NCBI RefSeq assembly: GCF_019097595.1
Contig: NC_080720.1
Location: 14,899,352-14,963,351 of the forward strand
Direction: 5' to 3'
From: Hemibagrus wyckioides
Taxonomy: Eukaryota > Chordata > Actinopteri > Siluriformes > Bagridae
Length of the DNA stretch: 64,000 nucleotides
How positions within the stretch are numbered: the first letter of the stretch is position 1; every line of letters starts with the position of its first letter. The notes below the pieces were generated by a model. It worked only from the letters and a program-made list of their open reading frames with translations. It was not told where the DNA came from and did no database searches. Positions 13,561 to 26,929 of this stretch are shown piece by piece. A program made the translations under genes and the position numbers.

Positions 13561-16500
13561 GCACCTGAGCTATAAACTTTGTTACACCTCAGTCTTATTG
13601 GGATGATAACAGGAAGGGTGTGGTGAAAGAATATAATTCTGAGATATACTGGGATAAAGAATATGATGTCCCTTTGGTGATGCCTTACATGCCGCTGCAA
13701 CAATGACATAAGTGCCCTAGCAGATGATGGAATATGACACATCTGGACCCCATAAGTGAATGCAGTAGGACACCTGGACACACAAAAACACACACACACA
13801 CATACAAACCTACACACACACACAGAAAAGGGCCTGCACATTATATCTTTTTTCAGATCTTGGGGATAAAGAGGAGGTTTGACACTGGATGACACGGGTC
13901 AGGTTTTTAAGCTTAATAATAATAGCTGGATAATATTTTTTAGAAGCTATTTTTTGTAATATTATTTTGTTATATTTTGTATATGTTTTTGTGTAAGTAA
14001 CATACTGTAGGCTCACCTCTATTCACTATTATTCTAGCCTTTGCCTAAATAAAGAGAGGCGTTTAAGCAAATGGCTGCAGGTGAAGGTCCTAATCATAGT
14101 TTTTTCACATAGTTCCATTACACAAACATTATTTATTTTAATATTTCAATAGAAAACTAGTATGTCACAAAACATAGCCGTAACAGTCACTGCACCATAT
14201 TTGAGTGACTTATAAAAGCACATATCTGTACCTGGGCAAAAATAGATGTTTTATATATATAAATATACATATAAATATGCAGTGTAGTTCTGGTAAAGAA
14301 ATACATCATATTCACATCATAATTCATTAGCATACATATACAATTAGCATACTTTTTTTTTGGAAACAAAAGATGCTGAAGCTTGGAAACTACACTCAAA
14401 GCTCCATGTAAACAGTAACACAAACTAAAGCTTGAACCCCGGGCCCTGAAACTGTCATTTCACACACATGTAATGTCCATTGATTATTGTTGAAGCTACA
14501 TAATTACATATATAATCTCACAAATTGCTGGTGCATATGAAACTAGAAACAGAACATCAATAGCCAACTAAAGGGCACCTTCTCTTAATCAACATTCTGG
14601 TTGCTAGGGATCAGTGGGTTGACTTTGAACCCAGCTGTTATAGAACAGTGGTATTTCCCTCAGCTTCGTGCCTGATTATGATTCAGGGGATGGCCTAGAC
14701 TGTTTGAACAAGCTCCAAAAGCACCATGTGGACCTGAGTTCTTTTTTATGTTTTCAGTATCCCAAGGCTTATCTGCAGCATATCTTCAGTCAGTTACACA
14801 ACAGTCTTCATAGTGTTGTGAAGTGTTTTGACAGCCATCTAGATTGGACTTGGGTTTGTAATGATGAACAACTAAATTAATTACAGACATTCTTTGCTGA
14901 GATGTTATGTTGAGTTAGTTTTCTAGTGCAGTTTCGACTGTAACTCGGTTCATGCGATTGATTTGATCCATTAAAGAACAATAACTACAGTAAACACTCA
15001 ATATATTTCTGCCAATTTAAAATCTGGGCGACAAATGCTGCTTAAATTATGTTGACAAAGAGTCTTAAACAAAAATCACTGCCGCTTGGTTTTGGTTAAA
15101 AATGTACCATATTATGGAGAGATTTGAAGGACCTATAGAATGCAGATGGATGCAGAAGACCTATCTTTAACAGCTGCACAAAAAAATCATAATGAAATTA
15201 AAAAATATATATATTTGTACATTTGCATGGACTGTATAACTGCCCTTTATTTTTGGGAAAAAAAGGTGAAATTAAATTTCCTCCAAAAATCAACAAAGAG
15301 AAACATAATACACTGTCTTAATCTGCAATTTGAAGCGGTATTATTAAAAAGGAACAGAATAATCTGCTGTTGAATCTTAGTAAAGGCAAAGTCTGTAATG
15401 CATGTTGTATGTGAACAACATAAACAAAGAACTGATGGGAAATCTATGACCTTTTCACATATTGCTTCATATAAACACCAGGGCATAATAAAGAGAACAT
15501 GATGTCTTCTTTTATTTTTTATTTTGTGCTTTATAATAGATTCATTAAGAGAATAATTACTAAATTACTGTGCTTTGAACAATGTAGAGATGCAGCTTGA
15601 ATAATTAGTAATCAGACTAAAAGTGCCACTGTCTTTGGCACTGGTCTAGACTAGCTCTTCAGTGGCATGGAATGACCTATTATCCAGAATGAGTGCACTT
15701 CATGCTGGCTTTGTGCTCTTCTCTAATGAAGTGAGTATTTTTTCAGTCAGGTAATAGTGACTTAAGGATCAACATTAGTATCACAAATTTGGTGAAAGAA
15801 TAGAAATTTAAATAATAGGGTTACGAGGTGGGGGAAATTACGCTGTAATCAATATTGATATTTTTGCAGCCATTTTTTAACCCCATTTGATCTTCAAGGT
15901 AAATAGTGTGCATATTACTTATCAGTATTAAAGGTATCCTTTTCAGAGTATAGTTGGTATGAGGAATTTTAAAACCTTTACTCATTTTAATTTGTTTTGT
16001 GAACACACACTCATATGTTAACCCGTGCTCACAACATTTGTTGATTTGTGTCCAGCTATGTGCATTGGGGATTTTTGCTAAGTGGTACTGACAGCAAAGA
16101 CAAATTGGAAGAAAGATTCTGAGTAAATGAATGCAGAAAAATAATGAGTGCAGATGCTTCCAGACAGATGTACTGCAGCATATAGTTCAACAGTTAACAT
16201 TATGCTATCCTGTATGGCATGTATAAAAATGTAAATCAGGCCCAACAAGAGGATAATATTTATGTGAGACTTTATTGCTTTTATTTATTGGTTTATTTAA
16301 CAGGGACATTGCACATTAATAAACATTACTGTAAATGCGGCAGAGTTAGCCTAAAGCTATTTATCAGGAGCTTCATTGTGGTTTAACAGGAACAGCGACA
16401 ACAGTGACATCTCTATTTAGACTGATTGGAAAAACATCAGAAAAGGTAAAGTACATTTAACTTCATTCCACATTCACATGGCAGTGTTTATATCTATTTA

Positions 16501-18526
16501 AATTGAAATCTATGATAAATTGTGACAAACACAAAAAATACATAGAAAAATATTCTATAATTCTGCATTTAATTTTTATTAGGGATCTGATAGGTGATGT
16601 TCTGTATGTCTCAGTCTTCATTTAAGGAATGATATCTGGGATTTAAGTTGAGGTAGCCAGTCTCTGAAAGGAAAATCGTGTGAGCTGAAAGGAATGTCCT
16701 TGCACAATCAGTAAATATTGTTGGAAATTGATGCAGTAGTGATATATGTTAGGAATAACAGAAACTGTTCTTCAGGTGACTAATGTCAGTGCAGGATATG
16801 ATCAAACAGTCAGCAAGAATGGCAATGCATCATTACAAAGAAAATAATTGAAATAATATGTTAGGGCTTTTGTAGACAAAACAATTGAGAGATTTTGGAC
16901 TGACATGTTATACAGTGCTCTCTATCACTGTCATCATAACACAACTCAGGAAATATCTTTTGGAAGAGTTATGTCTCTCCAGTACAGTTCCAGAGACATG
17001 TAGGATCTATGTCAAGGTTCACTGAAGCTGGTCTCATTGTGGCTAAGCATACTATGACAATTTGTTCATTTTAATTTGCCATAATTTGTATTCCCCCTTC
17101 TGTCTGGGTTTCTCTAAAACAAAAAGACATGTTATAATGTTATATCCAGGTTCTTAAATATGAGCACATCTGGATGGACTGTGAATAATGACGTACATCA
17201 CTCCATGAATTTTTCAGCTGTGTGTTGATTTGCAGAGTGCTGGACAGGATTTGGAAATTCCTGAGCTCCTGTGACACACCACAGACACAAGCCCAGCACT
17301 CAATAGCTTCAATCGAATATGTTAAATTTTATTTGCAAAAACAAGCAGGTCTATTTCACTATTTCATGGAAATAGCCTGCAGTTAGGATTCAGGCAGGGC
17401 TGTAAGTAAGGAATTCTGGGCTCCCTGAACGAACAGTGATTTATGCCCATAACTCTTTATTTTTCTGTTCTGAAATGGCTGATATATCTTGAGAATTTCC
17501 ATTATGCTGTATGAAAATGAAGCAGCTGCTGCAAATACCCAAGCTCAATACATTGACACAAGGTGGATCTATTGTTAGCACTAAAGCCAGTTAGCTAACC
17601 ACTGTTAGAATTTCCTTCAATTTCATGGAGGTGTTTAAGCCCCCAGCACGAGAAGCCTGTAGAATTAACATACTACTAGCTTTTTCATTTAAAACATTCA
17701 CCATTTCTTCAAAAAGAAAGTGGTTATAACCACTGGCCTCACCTTGTTCTGCCGTTTCTGAAATCCTTATTTTGTTTGTTTGTGTTTTTTGACAGTCAGA
17801 TACTGGCAAGTCATTTAGGCCACTTATCACACTCAGTCTCACCAGCCATGGACAGTGGGGGAAAAAACTTTATTTTGGACATTTTTATCAATACTGTAGG
17901 ATTTTGCTTAAATTCTGTTTCACTTAGTATGTGTCATCTTATTATTCATACAACAAATCAGTCATAGCAAGAGGCTTATAGACTGCTGGAATTTTGTGTG
18001 GCTCCTCCATGGGCTGTGGAACTGTATAACTGTCACCAGCTTTCACCCAACTAGCAACGGTCCAAGACTCGAGGTAATGTATGTGCAGTGTCTAAACACA
18101 ATTATAGTCTGATACTAATAGTGCATTTTGTTACACCAGATTTGTGATCACAGCTAAGCTGATTTTCTATTGAAACTGATTTTTCAATATTCAATTTTTC
18201 AATTTCACCATCTATTGTTATATACATTAGGAAATAATCACCTGGAGTGCCATTTATTTAAAAGATTCGATATCACCATAGGGGACTAACAATATGCACC
18301 CTTGGACGCTTTCTCTTGCAGAAACACATCATAGTGCAATATTTGTAAAAATGTTATTCTGGTGCTGAGGGTAAAGAAAGCTGATTGCTCTAACATTCCA
18401 TTGAGAGAAAGTGTGAATTGGGACGTTATCGATTGTAATGAAGCATGTGGACATCTAGTGGAAGTCTTGGGTAAGTTTGTACGCTGATCAAACGGGTATA
18501 AATATCGTGATGGTAGTGTGCGCTCT

Positions 18527-18589
<63 letters not shown>

Positions 18590-18980
18590 GGGAGGGATCG
18601 AGGCTTCTCTTCAAGGACTTTCCTCTCATACTAACGTCAGTTGTAGGACCGACTTCAAAATGCACAAACCCTGTAAGTAGTCAGATTTGTGCACCTTTCA
18701 GACATGAAATTTAAAACTTTCTATTTCGTAAGTTTAAAGATTACGTTAAACATTTATATGCCCCTGTCAAAAGTGGGGAATAACTAGCCTAGAACTGTCA
18801 AAGACGACACCGCTTTATTTTGCATTTGGTTGCATTTTTGTTTGCTTACGCACGGTTTATAGTTGACCTCTCTGGCTGAGACATTTAGTACTCAGCATGC
18901 CTGAAGAAGACGTGTGCTCCACCTAGGAAAAAGCAGCACGCGCTGTGGAGAAGTTCCCGTGCATCCAGACGTGGCTATAT
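13561..18980. other. 5' flank of oxtr, no gene seen
   Basis: About 5.4 kb of AT-rich sequence. Near 16,270-16,390 a possible repeat end is seen (TTTATTTAACAGGGACATTG). A (GT)n(GA)n tract lies at 18529-18586, about 400 bases before the oxtr start, and may fall in or near its promoter. A TATAG-ending pyrimidine tract near 18,862 is a possible 5' UTR acceptor. No TATA box could be assigned with confidence. Confidence 0.45.
18529..18586. repeat. (GT)n(GA)n microsatellite upstream of oxtr
   Basis: About 14 GT units pass directly into about 15 GA units. It lies 395 bases before the oxtr start codon. Confidence 0.95.
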
Positions 18981-18981
18981 C

Positions 18982-21900
18982 ATGGAGGAAACCCTTAAAG
19001 AACAATACATTTGGGCTCTCAACGAGTCATGGAGAAATTACAGCTTCGGTAACGACTCGGATGCTGCCAATCAAACGGTGAATCCCCTGAAGCGCAATGA
19101 GGAGGTTGCCAAAGTGGAGGTCACGGTTCTAGCCCTGGTCTTGTTCTTCGCCCTAGCGGGGAACCTGTGCGTTCTGCTCGCTATCCACACGGCCAAGCAC
19201 GGCCAGTCGCGCATGTACTACTTCATGAAGCACCTGAGCATCGCAGACCTGGTGGTGGCAATCTTCCAGGTGTTGCCCCAGCTCATCTGGGACATCACAT
19301 TCCGCTTTTATGGGCCCGATTTGCTGTGCAGGCTTGTGAAGTATCTCCAAATAGTCGGTATGTTCGCCTCCACCTACATGCTCGTGCTAATGTCCATAGA
19401 TAGGTGTCTGGCTATCTGCCAGCCGCTGCGCTCCTTGCACAAACGGAAAGACCGCTGCTACGTGGTGTTGTCCTGGGTGCTCAGCTTGCTCTTCAGCATC
19501 CCGCAGGTGTACATCTTCTCTCTACGGGAGGTCGGATCTGGAGTGTACGACTGCTGGGGAGATTTTGTGCAGCCTTGGGGCGCCAAAGCCTATATCACTT
19601 GGATCAGCCTTACAGTCTATATCATTCCTGTGGCTATCTTGAGCATTTGCTATGGTCTCATAAGCTTTAAGATCTGGCAGAACTTTAAGTTGAAGACCAG
19701 GCGCGAGCAGCAGGTCGTCACTCTGAGTCCCACTGCTGCGCGAAACGGTGCGCTTTTGGCGCGCGTAAGCAGCGTTAGACTCATCTCCAAGGCCAAGATC
19801 ACCACAGTCAAAATGACGTTCGTCATCGTGCTGGCTTACATCGTGTGCTGGACTCCGTTTTTCTTCGTACAGATGTGGTCGGCGTGGGATCCAGCTGCGC
19901 CCCGTGAGGGTGAGTTCCTTTTCGTGAGTGCATTGGGTAGCGCGCGCTGGCGCATCTTTTTTTTCCGCTCAGCGCGTACACTAAGTATGTGAGTGACTGG
20001 AATAAAAAAGAAATAAAAATGAAAGACAGAAAGAAAAGAGGCCACCTCGAGTAAACAGCTTCTCTCAGTAAGTTTTGCGGTTACTATAAGGGATTCTGTT
20101 TCTCATGTTTTTTATTTGTTACTCATTTTTTGACGTGCGCGCGTCTCCAACAAGCACTCTCATGTATTTTAGTGAGTTCCGATTTGAGGATTGTTTCTAA
20201 TATAATCACGTCACTGGTCTAATACTGCATAGACCTACTTACTTTATCATATTTTAATTGATAAAAAAAAATTACATACGACATAAGATCAATATTCCGC
20301 TGTGTAATTCATACCTCTCGATATTTATCCACGTTTGGCTTGTTTAGGGCTACACACCATACAACCATATCTGATCTGAAAGCAATGATAACAGAGCAAA
20401 TTGAAAAGAAAACGGGATTTGTGTCTTGTCTTATGTGTGTGTGTGTGTGTGTGTGTGTTACTTCTAAATACGTTTATAAAACAAGCATACTACAAATATA
20501 TGTCATACTTTAGTGTACATTTAATCATTTTTTTAATTAAATAAACGAAAATGTGCATTTAAAGAAAAGCTTAATACCTATATAGTGAAGTCTTTTAAAA
20601 TGGCTATATTTTATTTAGACTGGGTTTCTTACAGTTAGTCTGCCACAGCTGTTAGGTCGATCACTACTGACGACTGTTTTACTTCGTATAGTAAAACGTA
20701 AATATCACTCCAGCTCAACCACATACTCGAAGACCTACAAAGGCCTTGGGCATATGCAGTCTATTAATATTTAGCAGGAGTGCAGCCCTTTAAGTCATGA
20801 CTGTGTGCAGCATGAGAGATAAATCATGTTCTACAATATCTCACCAGTCCAGGGATGAAACCCATGATGCTGCTGATAAGGGCTATATTTCTCAAATGAT
20901 TTCCAGCAACGGGCAGTATTTCTAATATTCCAGCACAGTGCTGTGATAAATGTTATGAATGATTCTTCAGCCGAAGCTCTTAGAAAGCACTGGAGGTCAA
21001 ACTGGTGACATATGAGGAACAGTCTACATTACACAACAAGTTGAGTTCTGTGTTAGAACTTTTCTAAGTTTAATAGTGCAAAGTACTATTGAGTTGCACA
21101 AATACTGTTAATTATTCATAATCGTGTGATTTAATTGTATATATATTTTCAGATTTTAGAGGACCTTCTTACCTTAAAAATCATTCCTTAATTTATATTG
21201 CTGCAGACTGCAGTAAAAACTCAGATATTCCTTTAGAAATTCCTTTAAAAACACAACCAAAACACACTCCTCAGTTTCCATGAAACTATACACACCATCT
21301 AACCAAATTTAATTTTAATCACTACATACTCTGGGTTTTTAACATATAAAGTCATTTGTTTTTCAGGGGTTTTGCTGCATGTCCCTTTTGCAACCTCGTA
21401 ATAACAGAAAAAGTCCCATAATGATAGATCTGTGTATCATCTTCCATCCATGCATTATGATGTTCTTTGATGCTGAAGAAGAAGAGACCTATGGTGCAGG
21501 GTCTAGCGGAAGCTGCAGACAGTCATTATTAAAAAGGAAGATGGAGTGAGTGAAGCTCTGAGAGTATAGCCATTAAATCATGTACAGCTGTAGTTTTTAA
21601 CTAGAGGCTAGTGTTTAGTGGTTGGTGTAATTATGCAGCTGCTTCCCATACCACACTTCTAGCAGGATTTTCAGCTTACACATTCAGTTGTTATCAAGAT
21701 CAGACATTAAATGCGGTTGCAATAACAGTCACAGTCTCAGAGGGTTGCGGTGCTCTGACTCAGATGTAAATCGTGCAAGTGAGCTGCAAAATAGATATGA
21801 ACAAAAATTCATTTGTCATTTGTAGATATAAAAAATACCAGCATTTAAAGTTTAACATTGTTCTTTTTGTGTCAGTAGGTGGTCAGAAGATTTCTTACAG

Positions 21901-22068
21901 GAAACAACTGATCGTTCCGTTTTTTTCTTATTTTCTGTGCACCATGTTATCTAATGTAAGATTATTATATATCCAGATTTTTAAGCAGAATACACATCCT
22001 TAGCTCTAAAATAACAACACAAACTAAGACTATAATATTAATGAGTCTGTGTTTTAGGCCTGGGTGTA

Positions 22069-22110
<42 letters not shown>

Positions 22111-25100
22111 GAATGTCTATATCAGCTTGATTAATATTCAAGAATAATTCATGTGGTGTCATGATTTCCTCTGATGATTCCCCATGGTTTTGGGTAAAGT
22201 AAGTAATGAGCTAAATGTGTGATGATGGCTGAATAAGAGAAGATTGAGCTTTATCTCCCCCTGTGTAGTCAAAGGCATGCATTGGATACATCAGAAAAGC
22301 AGAAATATTCATATGTGTGGCAGAGAAATTATATCTCCTTTATGGAAGGTTCATGGTGACAATTTGATTTTGTATAAACTTAAAAAATGGATTATATTCC
22401 TCCGGTCATGTTGTTAGAAATGAATGAAGTGTCTGAGGACCCACTAATAGCTTATTCCTTAGGATAAGTCTACCGATAATGCTGTTTAAACCTTAACTGA
22501 TTTTCAGTCAGACTGGACTGATATGACTACAGCACACTGTGGTGCCAGTCGAATTCCTCTTATGGAAAGAAAGCGTTTATTGGATAGAGCTTGCAGATGA
22601 GAAACTGCATGTAATTGGAATTGTCATGGCACGTCAATCCTACAGATTTATATAAAGAAAACTATTGAAGAAGAAAAAAATATTAATATAAGGAAATTGA
22701 TTTGAATGACAAAGTCCACAAAGCACACATATTCAACTGCAATTTGTGCAAGAGGTAAAAAAAACATTCCATTATGTTTTCTATCAACTGACCTCTTGTA
22801 CATTGCAGTTGAATAAGTGTGCTTCGTGGACTTCAATTTCCTTTAAAGAACATTTTTATCTTAGTAGTTGAATGAAATTGGTTTACAACAACAAAAAAGT
22901 GAAACTGTGCTCATTGAGCTACAATATTATTTTATACATTTTGCAATTATTATATGTTTTTACTATATTCTTTGTAGCGTCTATCAGACCTGTCTATATA
23001 CTGTGTACATCAGAATATTTTATTTTTAAAGCTATAAAAGTATAAACAACCTGTATGCAAGCTTATAATCTGTGTAGTGATTGACTGAATGAGGGTAGTG
23101 ACTGATTGAGGTGAGCGAGTGATGCAGTGTAAGTGTGAGTGATTTACTGAGTGAGTGATTCAGCTATTGAGATCAGCGAATGATTTACTAAAGGGAGTTG
23201 TATGATTGATCTGAGTGAGTGATTTTAAAAACGACAGATGAATGAGTGAAATGAGTGAATGATTGAGTGAATGTTCACCTGATTCTGTGAGTGATTGATT
23301 CAATGACTGAGTGAAAGATTCAGTGATTCAGAATTTTATTCATTCAGTGAGATGAGTGAGTGAGTGAGCGAGTGATTCAGCAATTGATTCACTTCGTGAG
23401 TGATTCAATGCGTGATTCAGTTGCAAAGTCCCGTGAGAAATTATATAAAAGCAGATATGTTTATATCTCTTTAAAACCATTAATCAAACTGCAGACACAA
23501 AAGAGAAATGACTCCTCCAAGTGCTCTGTTATCACAGCCAAAACAGGATGTAGCTCCAAAGCAATCCAGGTTATTGATGCTTGACATGACTTTGTAGCTG
23601 CTGATCTCTGTTGCTGAACTTTATTCTTTAGCCCTGAGAGACTTACAGTTCTAAGACTTGGGCTTGGGACAGAAGAAAAATTCATCTCTCTCATGCAACA
23701 TCCACTCTGCTGAGTTGATCCTTTGATTCTCTTTGCCAAAACATTTAGACCCATGTCTCTAATAAGTCCGTTACCATGTGTTTACCATGGTCTGTCATCT
23801 CCTGTGCTTTGCCCTTCATGCTGTGAAAGTTTATTATTTCTTTAATGGCAGCTTTCATCCAAGCACACAATGAAAACATTCAATCTTTGCCAAAGCCCAG
23901 AAAACACTGTGGTATAAATTTCCCTTTTCGTTTAGACAGCAGTCATGTTCCGTTAAGGAGCATTAGTTGTAATATAGTCATGGCTAAAATGCAGACTACC
24001 TGAAGAAGGCTATATGTATAATATAATGTAAACTAATTGGGTTTAGAGAAGGGGCACATTACAGTGTGTATGAATCAGCCCTGTTATGATATATAAGGTG
24101 GGAGTTCATTAAAGAAAAGACACATGCTTTCTAACACATTTAAGCTTGCTCCTGTGTTACATAAAATGTGCAAATTGCTATGACATTTGCAATTTTCCAG
24201 GACAACGTCTTCTAAGACTAGGCGTAATCTGTGAACAATTAACATATGGACACATTGTGATTAACCTGGCCACTGTGGATGTGCTCTAAAAACGTTCAGA
24301 TTCACTGGGCATCTCTTGACTAATGTCCAGATTTCACATACACTGTAGGGCCATATCATCTCCTTTAGTTCTTTTGATATATTAAAATGTAATTTAAATT
24401 AAAATTTAGTGCACTCACTACCTTTCTAAAGCAGTAAAATAGTTAATACTGTGTACTGTCTGTCCTTTGTTTTTCAAGATTTGCTAAAATTCTGTATTTT
24501 GCCTTCTTTTTCAGCCTAAAACAACAGCAGGCTAAGAAAACAGAGTGCCCCAAAAGAAGTCTAGGCTGTCCTGATGAAACTGTCTTAATTTGAAAAACTT
24601 GCTTTTTGAGTCAAGAAGCTTTTTATTGTGTTGATGGCAGTAACAGCATAGTGGCACAGATATTCTGTTGATGGTGGTGATGGCATGGTGGCACAGTGAG
24701 TAGCACTGCAGCCTCACCGCTTGCGAATTCCCTGTTTGATCCCGTGATCGAGTTATTAACTATGTGGAGTTTCACATGTCTGTATAAAATTCCTCCAGAT
24801 TCTCCTGTTTCCTTTTACGGCCCAGAAACACACTAACAGGTAGCTTGGCTATGCTATTGCCCCTAGGTGTGAATATGTGTTTGTGTGATGCCTGATAATA
24901 ACTATGACCCTGACCTGAAAATGTGAAGACTTCAGCAAGTCATTGCTGAATAATGTCTGTTATGTTGTAATGTGACAAGAATCAAGACCAGAATGGCATT
25001 TTAAATTATACAAACCTTCTAGGAAAAATTGGTAATGTTTTGACTTTCGTTCAAACTTTCTGGATAAATTAACACATTTAACTCTAACCATTTATAACCA

Positions 25101-25776
25101 AAAAAGGAATATTTTGTCAGAAAGAGGAAATTTCTATCTCATGTCAAAAGCAAATTAACAACAACAAAAAAAGCCAATAAATGCCAACGGAATGGAAACT
25201 ACATAGAACATGTGGCTACATGCTTTAGATTCTTCAAACAAGTTCTAATATCCATACCATGTATGGAAGCATCTACTCAAGATGTCAGCCCAGGCACAGA
25301 GCAAAAAATGGAACACATTATTGATCGAAATGAATATTTTCTGCTTGTAGTCTCATTGACCAACATTATGAGGTTCATAGCTCCATGGACCTTTAAAAAA
25401 AATGCTGACTAATTATTCTTAAATAAACTGAGATTAAATCCTGGAATCTCATGGCTGCTGATTGTGCTTTATTGAGTTCAGTAGTTCAGAGAAATGAACT
25501 GTGTTTGTCTCTCCTCTGATAGCCATGCCCTTCATCATCTCCATGCTGTTGGCCAGTTTGAACAGCTGTTGTAACCCCTGGATCTACATGTGTTTTGCTG
25601 GACACCTGTTCCATGACCTGAAGCAGAACTTTCTGTGCTGTCCGGCATACTACCTGAAGTCCTCTCAGTGCCGCTGTGATCTGGAGCACAACTCCAGCCG
25701 CAAGAGCAACTCCTCCATTTACGTCATGAAGAGCACCAGCAGCCAGAGAAGCATTACCCAGACATCGTCCACATAA
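18982..25776 (+). CDS. oxtr: Oxytocin/isotocin receptor, two coding exons
   Basis: Coding exons 18982-19909 and 25523-25776 join in frame to 393 aa (human OXTR is 389). The donor is G|GTGAGT and the acceptor follows a CT-rich tract ending in ATAG; the intron falls before TM7, the classic position for the vasopressin/oxytocin receptor family. The protein is a rhodopsin-class GPCR, expected to couple the nonapeptide isotocin to Gq at the plasma membrane. Visible: N-glycosylation sequons at N14, N19, N24 and N30; TM1 GN at 60-61; TM2 LSIAD at 85-89; disulfide cysteines C116 and C191; DRC (DRY equivalent) at 140-142; CWTPF at 289-293 in TM6; NPWIY at 327-331 in TM7; a Cys pair at 348-349 suited to palmitoylation; Ser-rich tail. 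Segments such as [18 protein letters not shown] and QPWG.KAYITWI are oxytocin-receptor type. The start at 18982 matches the family N-terminus. Teleosts have two oxtr paralogues, and which one this is cannot be decided here. Confidence 0.95.
22069..22110. repeat. (AAT)n microsatellite in the oxtr intron
   Basis: About 14 uninterrupted AAT units. A shorter (GT)n tract lies at 20434-20459 in the same intron. Confidence 0.95.
22690..22844. repeat. Imperfect inverted repeat (hairpin) in the oxtr intron
   Basis: The left arm (22690-22756) contains AAGTCCACAAAGCACACATA, then TTCAACTGCAA, and ends AAGAGGT. The right arm (22791-22844) is its reverse complement with a few differences and lacks a 12-base stretch near the base. 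The loop is 34 A/T-rich bases. It could be an old inverted duplication, a short MITE or a structured RNA. Confidence 0.75.
23080..23420. repeat. Degenerate GAGTGATT-type minisatellite
   Basis: Variants of GAGTGATT, GAGTGAATGA and GTGATTCA recur about 20 times with insertions. The pattern is that of an old decayed tandem array in the oxtr intron. Confidence 0.8.
24665..24960 (+). mobile_element. V-SINE-like short retroposon in the oxtr intron
   Basis: The tRNA-like head GGCATGGTGGCACAGTGAGT with AGCACTGCAGCCTCACCGC is followed by a B-box-like GTTTGATCCCG, then a decayed V core (GTTTCCTTTTACGGCCC) and a GTGTGAAT-rich tail region. Confidence 0.7.
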
Positions 25777-26892
25777 ACACTGACGCTTATCACACATGAG
25801 GACTGGGTGTAGACCCATACAGATTGAAACAGTGATGTGCGCAGATGGTTGTAAACACACTGAGAGGAACCTAATGAAACTCACTATCAGAACACTGTTG
25901 GAAGCTTTGCCTCTATTGCTGTGATTACTTCCTGGACAAAAAAATAAAAACAGACCACCACCAGAATGAGATGAGGGTGACTGTAATGTCATAGCAGATG
26001 GCATGCTACCATAAATGTGGCCAAGAAAATGTCTGGCTCCAGATTAAAATCTGTTTGCATTTGGCTTCCAGTAGAGAGAAGCCTTTTTGAAAACCTATGG
26101 CTTGTTTTGTTTTGTTTTTATTCTCACCTAAATATGCTATTCAGTCAGTATTCAACATTTCATTCATTCTCAAGAAAAGAAAGAAGATATTTCATAGCTT
26201 ACTTTTCTTGTTATTTAAAGTCATAGCTTGTGAAAACTGCATGTATATTGTGGAATTACTAACAAATAAGTTCAAGTCAATAATGAGGATTAGCCTCTGT
26301 GTCTCAGTATCAACTTGACAACATTAATGATTAGAAATTCACAGGTTTTTCTAATTATCTTCAGCAAAAATAGTTCTGTTTTTTGCTTTTTTCAATGATC
26401 ACTGATAATAAAACCCATTAAGAACTCAGCATTACTATCCCTTTTCTTGATCATGACCTTGGTTGTATTCAGTAAGAGATTCTTGATCAGTTATATTACT
26501 AGGTTTTTGGTGTGTTTGTTTTACAGCCACATACTTTGTCACATTCATTTGCAGAGCACATTTAATTATACACTTTTGTCATGTCAAATCCAGACACCTT
26601 TGCTTTATGGGAGTAAAGATCTGTATGTTTCTCCAACAACACATGCATCTCTTCATCAAAATCATTTTTTCTCACATGCTGTATGCTGTTACAATGTCCT
26701 AATGTCTCATTTAAAAAAAAAAAAAAAAATCCAGCAGTAAAGTGATTGTTCAATGATTATACTTCCTTCAGTGTTTAATTCTATTCTATACAGACAGGTT
26801 TTCTTCTCAGTCAAAATGCTACTGAATTTTACTTCTGAAAATCATTCATATTTACTATAAATATAAGTCAGAATATGGAGTAATTTATTGAA

Positions 26893-26898
26893 AATAAA
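26893..26898 (+). terminator. Candidate poly(A) signal of oxtr
   Basis: A canonical AATAAA hexamer lies 1.1 kb past the oxtr stop and is followed within 10-40 bases by GT-rich sequence (GTGTATGTG, then repeated GTGACT), a typical cleavage-signal arrangement. Earlier AATAAA copies at about 25,943 and 26,408 are possible alternative sites. It sits before the convergent cav3 gene. Confidence 0.5.
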
Positions 26899-26929
26899 GT
26901 GTATGTGCTAATAACTGTGACTGTGACTG

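Noticed and set aside
13425..13895. 156-aa minus-strand ORF with Cys-Val runs
   Set aside because: It passes through a CA microsatellite and a dispersed repeat, and has no recognisable domain.
15619..15640. Short hairpin AGTGCCA-TGGCACT
   Set aside because: A seven-base stem is expected by chance in a window of this size.
17591..17842. 83-aa minus-strand ORF (NEKASSMLILQASRAGGLNTS)
   Set aside because: Its composition looks protein-like, but no family was recognised and no neighbouring exons were found, so it is left out of the gene list.
19404..19670. 88-aa ORF in oxtr
   Set aside because: It is an alternate-frame shadow of oxtr exon 1, which has strong GPCR motifs in its own frame.
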